This document shows positions 8,501 to 15,724 of a stretch of 15,724 nucleotides of DNA, one piece after another. Source of the stretch: Physocladia obscura (taxonomy: Eukaryota > Chytridiomycota > Chytridiomycetes > Chytridiales > Chytriomycetaceae); the NCBI GenBank assembly GCA_027596945.1, contig JADGJH010000650.1:1-15724 (forward strand). The letters are read 5' to 3'. The notes below the pieces were generated by a model. It was given only the letters and a program-made list of their open reading frames with translations. It made no database searches and was not told the origin of the DNA. Each line of letters begins with the position of its first letter. The stretch's first letter is position 1. The position numbers and the translations under genes are program-made.

Positions 8501-9846
8501 TTAATGCAGAGTAGGCTTTGTCGATTTCACTCAGGCAAACTGTGGTATAAATTTTGGAAAATTGTAAGCGATTGTTTGAGTATCGAAAAGAGTAGGGGCG
8601 AGCTCTGCTTGTTGGTTGCCACTCGTTTCGCAACACTAGTTCTGAATTTACTCGTTTCGCTTCACTCTCATTGTTAACACTCAATCTCATCGTTACGCAC
8701 GCATATTTGCAGCAGCAGTCTCAGTAAATCTACTTTTTCGTCCATTATACTGCTGATATTGACGTGCGCTGTGCAAGCGATCGGCAGATTTCGCAGAAGC
8801 AATGTTCGGATCAAAAGCATCCGAGTTTTTAGTTCGGCCATATTGCACGCCGAGTCTTTCGTGGGCACGCTTGATTAAAAGGACTAATTCGGAATCGGCA
8901 TCTTTCGCTCGTTTCGAAAGAAGCTCAATTTTTTTCTCAAGACGGTTGATCTCAACCCAAGATTGTTCAACAAGCTCTTCCTCTCGTTTCTGTATTGTAG
9001 TTGTTTTTATGTTTTCGGATCCAAGAGAGAAGAGAGGGCTGGAGGAGTGCCTACCAGTTCTTGAGGAGACAGAGAGTTGGTGTGGTCCATCAGATTAGAT
9101 TCGGCGGCAAGCATCTTCTTGTGGGCAAGAACATTTTCGCGGGCAGCCAGTTTCTTTTCAGACATAAGCATCTTGAGAGAAAAGACAACAGCTGAGTTGC
9201 AGAGGCCAAGCACATGCAGATAAGTCGTGTCGCAGCAGGACTCGGTGGCAAGTAGAAGCGGAGACTTGTCACCGTATTTGGGACGGAAACGACGCGGTGC
9301 GGAAACACTCTCACCATCCCCTTCAACGGCATCATCAAGCACATCATCATCATCATCATCCTCACCATCAAGTATATTATTGTCGTTGAGTGCCAGATGT
9401 GAAGCTGCCAAGGACGCGCGCAAAGTTGGCTAAGAAAAGAAAGAAAAAGGGGTAAGAGAGATACGAGAGGGGAAAGAGAGCGCCAAATAGAGGCAAAAGA
9501 AATAAAAAAGCAGGACAAGAGAAGTGACTCTCACATTATCTTCAACGAGATCCGGGAGTGAGTCGTCGTTTGATTCAGAGTTGTTGTCATTGTCGCTGGC
9601 GTTGGTGTTGACAATATCGGCGCCGTCGCTCTCGACAAAATCAGAGTCGTCGTCCGAATCCGCTTCCACTTCTGCTTGTGCTTCTTCATTTGCTTCTGCA
9701 TCGCCTTTGATTGCTTGACTAACCACGTCTTTGTCTCCCTCTGCACGGTAGGCTGAGCCTGTCGATGATGATGCCGATGATAGCGATAATGCCGATGCCG
9801 TTACTGATGGCTGCCAGTCATCTTCCAGCTCTTCAATCGTTGGCAT
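5554..9846 (-). CDS. 1292-residue FN3 / coiled-coil / double CCCH zinc finger / SAM protein
   Basis: Seven exons in a continuous frame: 9846-9535, 9429-9055, 8989-8701, 8641-8267, 8193-7973, 7904-6758, 6713-5554. The N-terminus (1-150) is very acidic with an Asp run. Residues about 195-290 are predicted coiled coil. Residues about 453-537 form an FN3 domain (ITISW-like VTISWG, closing FRVRARNELGWG). Residues about 590-650 look like a small helical bundle, possibly TFIIS N-terminal-domain-like. Residues 790-900 are a long Glu/Arg/Ala-rich coiled coil, followed by a Gln-rich stretch. Two C-x8-C-x5-C-x3-H fingers follow (Cys1013-His1032 and Cys1109-His1128), separated by an Asn/Ser/Gly linker. 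A SAM domain spans about 1147-1204, and a second SAM-like repeat may end the protein. CCCH fingers of this spacing usually bind RNA, and SAM domains oligomerise or bind partners. A role in RNA binding or scaffolding is inference. I do not recognise an orthologue. The joining of exons 3 and 4 is the weakest point (see the intron at 8642-8700); the start ATG is the first in a GT/CA-flanked leader. Confidence 0.75.
6154..6261 (-). repeat. Asn/Ser/Gly low-complexity linker between CCCH fingers
   Basis: About 36 codons, nearly all Asn, Ser or Gly, from irregular AAT/AGC/GGC-type triplets. It separates the two CCCH fingers and is probably disordered. Its length is likely to vary between strains. 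Confidence 0.7.
6613..6630 (-). repeat. CAA/CAG run encoding six glutamines
   Basis: Six consecutive Gln codons (CAA and CAG mixed) inside a longer Gln-rich stretch (about 6610-6690) at the start of the last exon of the FN3-CCCH-SAM gene. It is a low-complexity coding repeat. Confidence 0.75.
8642..8700 (-). other. 59-nt intron holding a stop codon and an ATG two bases apart
   Basis: Donor C|GTGCGT and acceptor TTCAG|AA, with a branch-like GTTAAC inside. Splicing preserves phase 1 and joins the coiled-coil exon (8989-8701) to the exon leading into the FN3 domain. Unspliced, the upstream frame ends at TAA (8695-8693), and an ATG (8690-8688) opens the downstream frame after only two bases. A two-gene reading would put two pol II genes 2 bp apart with no promoter, so the intron is favoured. 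The donor is not a perfect consensus. Confidence 0.65.
9342..9360 (-). repeat. GAT repeat encoding an aspartate run
   Basis: A perfect ATC/GAT trinucleotide run encoding consecutive Asp in exon 2 of the FN3-CCCH-SAM gene. It is part of a strongly acidic N-terminal region. Confidence 0.8.
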
Positions 9847-9847
9847 A

Positions 9848-9865
9848 TGTGTGTGTGCGTGTGTG
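9848..9865 (-). repeat. CA dinucleotide repeat abutting a start codon
   Basis: An (AC)n run with one G interruption directly precedes the ATG of the FN3-CCCH-SAM gene (ATG at 9846-9844). It belongs to the 5' leader or core promoter of that gene. Confidence 0.7.
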
Positions 9866-10049
9866 CTTTTTTGCTTGGACTTTTCCTTTGACTTCCCCAC
9901 CAAAATCAAAAAATAAAATAAAATAAAAAACACTGTTAACGAAAAGAATTCAAAGAAGCTGAGCAAGAGCACACAACGTTTAAAAAAAAGAGGAAATTAA
10001 GAAAGGAAAAAAACAGAAAGCAAAAAAAATAGCCGCCCTCCTGTTAATC

Positions 10050-13000
10050 TCATCCACTTGGATTCACACTAAACTTGAGAACATTATTCGCCATTATACC
10101 GTCCACCCCATTTGCCTCCTGCACCAATGCATTCTTGTTGTCCTGATTCTTGCTTCCAAACGACGCAAGCATTAATCCACTCTGCTTGATTGTTTCAATC
10201 AAAGCCGGAACTTGAATCTATTTTTCCAGAAATGTAACAAATAACACAAAAAGTCAAGCAAAGCAAATTGCATATGCATATTTTTTTTCCTTTCTTACCA
10301 GCGGCGTCGCTTCACATATGACACCCAAAAAGTGACTCCTTTTCGCAAACCGTATCGCCTCTTTAATACTTCCGCACCGTCGATCCGCTTCCTTCCACGT
10401 CGTCTTGCCCTCACAAATTCCGCAATGCGTCTTGAAAAATACACCGAAATTTGGTTGCTTCCAATTTATTGTCGCACATACTAGCGGGTTGCTTGACGAA
10501 AAAATTAATGATCGATTTGATGAACTGTCATACACGGTCTTTAATACTGCGTCCAGAAACTCGTTCACTGACGGCACCTGTCCCGTCAGTCGCGAGTGCT
10601 CAAGTTCACTTGGTGTTGGATATTTCAGTTCGATACTGACTCCGATTGTTGTTGGAACATTCTGAATCAGATAAAGAGAGTTTAACAAGTGAATCGAGTG
10701 AGAATAAAAAAGAAAGAAAAAAAATATATACTCTCAAAACTTCCTCCAATGTCAAAAAGGACTCAAGAACAGATTTCGCCAAATCCAAAGTCCGGAACCC
10801 AGTAGCAGCAGCGCCTTCAGTCTGCATCTTAGTCGAACCCACCAGCTCTGATAACAATGATAGTCCCATCGCCGAATCTTTCTGAATCTGAAATATTTTT
10901 ACGGCCTCTGATAAAGTTAGCGCAGATACACCAACATCTACACCAATATGTTGATCCGTTTTGCTATTGATATTATTACTGCTGTCAACACGTAAAAACC
11001 AACTCGGATAAACCACCGGAATTCCATCCTTGGTAAGTTGGACAACAACATTGATATATTCTTGGACAAGCGATGACGCCGTGATTAACGATTGAATTCC
11101 AGTTTCTGCATGCGCCTTACTCTGACCCGAGCTTACCACCTGCAAAAGATATAAATATAAAGCACTTTTTTTTTTTTTTTTCGATACCATTGTTGACTTC
11201 CAATAGGTTTCAACTTTTCCTCCAATCTGCAATCGCGAGTGAATAAACGGATTCACAACCGTCAGCGAAAACTTGATTTCTCCTACAACTCTCAGATATG
11301 AGTCAAACAGCGGGGCAACCATGGTCTCATTTTGTCCACCGTCACTTTTCCGTGCACAATTTTTGATTTGCGATGCAAGAACAACGCTGCGTCCAAGGAT
11401 TTTGGTCCCAAATGTCGGATAAATGTCAAATTGCAGTGAAACTTCTGCCAAATCAGAGACAAAAAATGCGAAGGGTTCGGAATCGTCCGTGAGCGGAAGT
11501 ATAACCGTGTACGGAATTTCACAGTCGGGTTTGTTGGAAATTATGAGCTTTAACGATGAAAGTTGCCGGGATCCAAAGAGCTATCAAATAATAGTAATAA
11601 TTAGAATCAATTTATTATGATTATTACTATTTTACCGTAATTGGTGAATTCTCCGAAACTTCGGCCGAGAAACTACTCAGATTTACTTGTACCAAATATT
11701 TATTATCGAGGTAATTGTGGCCGCTGTTTTTTCACGACAAAATTCATAATCAATCTGAAAAATATCTGAATGGACTTACTAAATTCTAAATGGAATAATG
11801 GGAGGAGGCAAAGAAAGCGAAGGTAATTCGGTCATATCTAAATCTTCCACATCCATCGTTTGCTCTGCTGTGAATAGTGCTGACGGTCTCATTGGTTGAA
11901 TCTCTTGAACTTCCTCGTGCACAGCTTGCGCGAAAGATTTTGCCGCAAAATTAGAAACAGTCGCAACAACAGCAGCAGCAGCCGTTTCAGAATTTGAGGG
12001 AGTGTCCATCAAAACTGAGGAACTGAGATCATCCTGAATTTCCAACAACTGCGCAATTTCAATATGCCCATGATACAACGCATACGTCCATGGATTCCAG
12101 TCAGTTTCGTCTTTGATTGTTTTCGAGCACCCGGCTTTCAACAAAAGCTCGACGCAAATTGCATGTCCTTCAGAAGCTGCGTAAAAAACGGGTGTCCATC
12201 CCTGAAACACATCAACCAAATCAACATCGCCGCCATTTTTGATCAGCAACGCCAATAAATCAGCATGTCCGGCACGTGCTGCCAAATGCAATGGCGACAG
12301 CCCATCACTGTTCGGCACCAAGCTCGCACCTTTTGCCAACAACAAGTTTGCAATCTCAGCATGGCCATGTTCACACGCAAGCGACAGTGAAGATGCCGTC
12401 ATTGTTGTTGCAGGATCTACAGCTGCACCTTTATCTAAACACTGTTTCACGCAATCCACAAACCCTCCAATAATTGAATACGTTAACGCAGTGAAACCAT
12501 CCAAGTCAAGCAGATCAATATTATCAGACGACGGTTGTGCAAGAATATATGCAAGACAGTCAGACTTGCCATACATTGATGCGTAATGCAGTGGTTTACG
12601 TCCATACATGTCGAGACTCTCAATATTACCACCGCCAACTTCCACGCTCAGTTTAAGTACATCCAGTCGACCTGCAATTGCTGCTTCATGAACACACGTT
12701 CGATTATTAATATCGTCGATGTAATTACAATCCACTATGGATTCTGAAAGAAGAAGCTGGATTGCGTCAGCAGATGCCGTCGATAGAACACGAAGATAAA
12801 TACGAGAAAAGAATTCGTGGTCTTCAGCGTGAATAGCGTTTTTGCGCCTCAACATAAAATCGCGAATCTCGTCCAAAGTGTGGACAGTCTGTGGTCCGCG
12901 TGTTTGAAGAAGGTTAATGAGGTCAGTTTCAAGGTCGTTCATGGATTCACTAATTTGCGCAAACGTTGGCGATGAAATTGATACTGGAACAGTCTTTTTT

Positions 13001-13995
13001 GGTGCGTCAGCTTCATCTGGCGGAGTTACGAAATCACCATGCTCCATAAAGGCCTCTATTTCAGCGATATTTGTGGTGGCAGAGTCGGTAAACTCCGTGA
13101 GAACATCATTATTGAAGCACGGTTGAATTTCAATTTGGCGAGATAAGTATAATTCTTTTGTCGTGGATTTTGCGCGTTTGTCCCATTTTTTGAGAATTTT
13201 TCGGAAACCTTCACGGTTAATTTCGACAAATTTCTGTCATGTGATACGGTAATAAATAATCATCATAAAACAATCAACTTCATATATATACCTGCAGTTT
13301 GGCCAAATCCTGTTGAAAGGCGGAAAACGCTTCTTTCAGATTGATGAACGCAGTCATATTTTGCGAAGATTTTCTGCCGCGTAAAACCTTTTTCTTGTCA
13401 ACAAGCGAGCGCAGACGAACTTTAAACTCGAGCTCTTTCTGGAGATAAAATGCGTTGACCTGAACAGGAGTAAAAAGAAAGTAAGTAGCAAACAAAAGTT
13501 GCAGAGAATGTTCAACCTTTTCCAACTCGCGTTCTAGTTTAAAGAAGAAAGCCGTCTTGAGAGCCTGAAACTCGGCCTGGTGCGAAATATCGAGCGACGC
13601 CGCCAAAAGCACGGGAGCTACTGCGGACGTTGTTCCTAATATTGCTGACGAAGTACCAGTCTGCGCGGCTGATTCGGCGAGAGCTTCGACGGCATTAATA
13701 ACCTTTTTCAGGGCTTTATAGTTGAGATGCTGTGGACCGGCCCACTCAGTTTGTTGACCCTGGATGAATTTGCCAAACTGGGCGGGATCGTGGAGTGAGC
13801 ACAGAGTGAGTAATGTTTAGCGTAGTGTGTGAGGTTTTGAGTGATTCCGGAAAAGCGAATGCGAAGCACAAGCTGTCCTGCGCAAAGCATAAACGGTCGA
13901 AACATCGCAGCGCATTTTATTAGTCGACTACCATATAAGGTTGCGCTCTCGCTTAGCTTTTCCCATTGGTGTGTTTGCTGGTTTCTCACCTTCAT
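10050..13995 (-). CDS. PHO81: PHO81/NUC-2-like SPX-ankyrin-GDPD phosphate sensor
   Basis: Predicted 1102 residues in nine exons: 13995-13990, 13777-13517, 13459-13292, 13233-11780, 11723-11636, 11580-11188, 11139-10732, 10661-10299, 10217-10050. Fungal Pho81/NUC-2 proteins read inositol pyrophosphate or phosphate status and restrain the cyclin-CDK (Pho80-Pho85) that controls the phosphate-starvation response. Domain order matches that family. SPX (1 to about 180) starts MKFGKFI with LNYKALKK (Tyr22, Lys26) and has the basic helix RKILKKWDKR (156-165). Seven ankyrin-type repeats follow (about 320-544), then a segment with IYGHNYLD around residue 630. A GDPD-like barrel (about 775-1100) holds VVQLTKDGIPVVYP and IGVSIELKYP. 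Usual GDPD catalytic residues are absent: Glu-Phe-Asp-Val before QLTKD is replaced by Ile-Asn-Val-Val, and the His after PVVY is Pro. The barrel is therefore probably non-enzymatic, as known for this family. The first exon is only ATG AAG. The call is firm. Confidence 0.93.
11581..11635 (-). other. PHO81 intron largely formed by a 12-bp perfect inverted repeat
   Basis: The 55-nt GT-AG intron contains AATAGTAATAAT and its exact reverse complement ATTATTACTATT, separated by about 18 nt. A hairpin in the transcript would bring the donor and acceptor close together. Such AT-only pairing is weak, and the composition makes chance formation possible. Confidence 0.6.
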
Positions 13996-14122
13996 GACCT
14001 TTCGATGTGAATTTTTTTTTTGGTCACAACGACGAGGCACGCGCCACATCATCGTACTTACAGTATTCACCCAAACATCCACTAACCAGCGTAAATAGTG
14101 TCATATATAATAAAATAATAAA

Positions 14123-14741
14123 TTATTTATGGCGTGAATCTACCACCAGTGTAATTGGCCCATCATTAACCAGCGCTACGTCCATCATTGCACCAAATTC
14201 TCCGTCTTGCACACGCGTTGGGTCTCCTCCACATTGCCGTCGCAAGCTTTCCAGAAAATTGTTGTAGAGGGAGAATGAATCGTTCGATTTCATCGCCAGG
14301 TGAAAATCAGGTTTGGATCCTAAATTTCTCAGTGAAAACATGATGAGCAAAATGAAAGAAAAAACCTTTTGAGGTCACCGCGTACAATGTGAACTGCGAA
14401 ACACTTAGAACTTTGTGGCCAGCATCTTGGACATTCAGCTGTTCGATTTTTATGTATAAATTTGTCAGCAAGGAAAAAAACAAACCTTCCAAGGTTTTCC
14501 CTCCGCATCTGGCCATAGTTTCAATGTAGCAATCTTTTTTGCTATAAATTCGGCATCAACTTCGGTGTCTTCAACATGGATCCCGACTAAAACGCAAAGC
14601 CCTTGTTCGATCGAACTGATAATTCGTCCGTTCACTGACAAGATACTTTTAAGACTTAAATTCGTTGGAAACGTAATATTTTCACTGTACAAACACACCT
14701 GTTACTGAGGCCTGCTTCACTCGTTGAATCACCGCTCGCAT
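14123..14741 (-). CDS. DTD1: D-aminoacyl-tRNA deacylase
   Basis: Predicted 153 residues in four exons (14741-14699, 14634-14486, 14438-14366, 14319-14123) with introns of 64, 47 and 46 nt. The enzyme hydrolyses D-amino acids (and glycine mischarged on tRNA-Ala) from tRNA and so protects translation. Family marks: an N-terminal MRAVIQRVKQASVTV; G-L-C-V-L-V-G-I; the SQ-motif SVSQFTLYA (76-84, Gln79); and the cis-GP motif NDGP (140-143) preceded by FGAMMDVALV. These are the two segments that build the active-site pocket across the dimer. Length matches the usual 145-155 residues. The start is the ATG that gives the canonical M-x-A-V-I-Q-R-V. It lies 127 bp upstream of the PHO81 start codon on the same strand. 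It has a short Cys-Gly-Gly-Asp-containing insertion before FGAMM. The call is firm. Confidence 0.94.
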
Positions 14742-15276
14742 TCAAACAGCTGAAATTTTTTTCTAAAATCTTCGAAGATATGTAAATATTCGCCTCTTGT
14801 TTCCTCTTTGCTATTATCATCTTAAACCTGTCAGATAGTGTTGCACACAAAGCCAACAAAAGTCAAAGAACCCTTAGCACCATTCCACCACATCTATATA
14901 GTACATAATATCTTTACTTATATGGCAAGGTAGACTTTTATCTGTCAAGTTTTCGCAGAAAGCGTCCTTTTATTTTAATGAACTGTTCAATATCAACAGA
15001 GGATGAAACAAAATGTCAAAGTGTCAAAAACAGAAAATTTCCGAACTTCTTAATATCCCTTGTTTATTTCCGCAGAACTTGAAACATAGTTTGCGGTAGA
15101 CATCAGGAAATTAAAATTCTAATGACACATAATAACAAATTTTGGAAATTTGAGAGGTGTTTTTATGAATAATTATGCCTTGTGTAACTTTTTTTCAGTT
15201 AAAATGAATAAAGAATTTATTGCTCTTTTTCTTGAAAATGTCTGTTTTGTGAGATTTCAGTTTTGAAATTGAAAAA
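14742..15276. other. AT-rich spacer upstream of the deacylase gene
   Basis: About 535 bp with no supported gene. It must contain the promoter of the D-aminoacyl-tRNA deacylase gene. A TATA-like CTATATAG on the minus strand near 14893-14900 is about 155 bp before the ATG, so it is a possible but unproven core element. An ATG-started + strand frame at 15204 closes after about 20 codons. Confidence 0.5.
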
Positions 15277-15507
15277 ATGGAAGCTATTTGCACACAAGCA
15301 ACTTCAATGCATGCAAACATCAACACCAGAGCTTTTTACAATGATTATTTCCACCAAACGTCTGCAGAAAAAATCTGTTCAATCTACAACAAGTTGGCTC
15401 AAACAATAATTTATTGGATCCAGCAGTATGAATCAGATGACTCATTTGGCAGACAGTCAAGAAAAACAGTCAAATGCAAATTTTCAGCCCTTCAGAAGCA
15501 ATGGTAG
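15277..15507 (+). pseudogene. possible transposase N-terminal (helix-turn-helix) fragment
   Basis: A 76-codon frame from ATG (15277) to TAG (15505-15507). Residues about 30-70 read like the N-terminal DNA-binding region of Tc1/mariner-IS630-type transposases: a helix ending SAEKICSIYNKL, a recognition-type helix with IIYWIQQYES, then DDSFGRQSRKTVKCKFSALQKQW, which mirrors the usual 'W-hx-rY..sGs..rk.R.GR..kfs..q..W' pattern. After the TAG the same frame continues open for another 30 codons (to TAA at 15598-15600), also with a plausible linker-like start. No DDE catalytic core is visible before the window ends. It may be a decayed element, the first exon of an intact one (the TAG sits in GGTAGGT, a donor-like sequence), or a chance ORF. 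Confidence 0.4.
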
Positions 15508-15724
15508 GTGGAATACTTTATGTTGAAGTATACTCAACTCTGTTGTAAGAGATGTGTATTACAAAACAAGTATTGTTGGTTTTTGAGTTGTAAGGCTTAA
15601 TATTGTTGTGAGCCTTAAGCTTGATATTAGTTTTGGGTAGAGAGTTATTTATTTTAGAATGTTTTCAAAAGTCAAAATCCAACAGCCTTCTTATAGCCTT
15701 TTTCATGCCTAATCAGTCCATTTC
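15508..15724. other. AT-rich right edge, nothing firm
   Basis: Contains the 30-codon in-frame continuation of the transposase-like fragment and a 7-bp inverted repeat (15591-15597 with 15611-15617). No inverted terminal repeat or second gene can be recognised before the window ends. Confidence 0.5.

Noticed and set aside
8220..8690. Separate gene starting at the ATG 8690 and running into the FN3 exon
   Set aside because: It would begin 2 bp after the stop of the preceding same-strand gene with no room for promoter or terminator, while a 59-nt phase-matching intron joins both halves. Kept as a finding, not as a gene.
9090..9518. Minus-strand open frame overlapping exon 2 of the FN3-CCCH-SAM gene
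   Set aside because: Alternative frame of the same exon with hydrophobic, Met-rich composition caused by the GAT repeat; it does not connect to neighbouring exons.
13708..14082. 124-codon minus-strand frame over the PHO81 start region
   Set aside because: It reads the 212-nt intron and the SPX exon in a wrong frame; the SPX motif FGKFIQ is in another frame.
2106..14741. Operon of five co-directional genes
   Set aside because: Genes contain spliceosomal introns, are functionally unrelated and have no bacterial ribosome-binding sites; compact eukaryotic spacing explains the layout.
15591..15617. 7-bp inverted repeat TAAGGCT/AGCCTTA as terminator or transposon end
   Set aside because: Too short, no U-run or target-site duplication, and eukaryotic context.
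1..15724. CRISPR array, tRNA, rRNA, anti-phage or toxin system
   Set aside because: No regularly spaced repeats, no cloverleaf or rRNA-like segments, and no defence-type domains were seen on either strand.

Overview
The window looks like nuclear DNA from an early-diverging fungus, most likely a chytrid. The reasons are: six protein-coding genes with about 28 short spliceosomal introns (44-212 nt, mostly 45-80 nt, nearly all GT-AG, T-rich before the acceptor); very tight gene spacing; the standard genetic code; and a gene set typical of fungi (PHO81-type SPX-ankyrin-GDPD protein, INSIG, complex I LYR subunit, TKL kinase). The genus assignment is inference only. All gene models below were built by hand from splice-site consensus, reading-frame continuity and remembered protein families. 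No database search or RNA data was available.

Layout. At the left edge is the 3' end of an INSIG gene on the + strand (2-345). It is followed by a doubtful short minus-strand membrane ORF (381-749) and about 1.35 kb of AT-rich sequence with no convincing gene (750-2105). From 2106 to 14741 five genes lie head-to-tail on the minus strand with gaps of only about 47-203 bp. Read from high to low coordinate, in the direction of transcription, they are: a D-aminoacyl-tRNA deacylase (14741-14123); a PHO81/NUC-2-like phosphate-sensing protein (13995-10050); a 1292-residue multidomain protein with coiled coils, an FN3 domain, two CCCH zinc fingers and a SAM domain (9846-5554); an NDUFA6/LYR-family complex I accessory subunit (5439-4775); and a TKL-group protein kinase with a C-terminal C1-like zinc-binding region (4727-2106). 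To the right is AT-rich spacer and a + strand fragment (15277-15507) resembling the helix-turn-helix end of a transposase.

The genes are functionally unrelated: sterol sensing, phosphate sensing, translation quality control, respiration and signalling. The cluster reflects genome compaction, not an operon. I found no defence system, CRISPR array, rRNA or tRNA. The most unusual items are the FN3-CCCH-SAM protein, whose predicted 59-nt intron contains an in-frame stop followed two bases later by an ATG; the kinase joined to a non-canonical C1-like zinc site; a GC-AG intron; several in-frame stop-free introns of length 3n; and an intron almost wholly occupied by a 12-bp inverted repeat.
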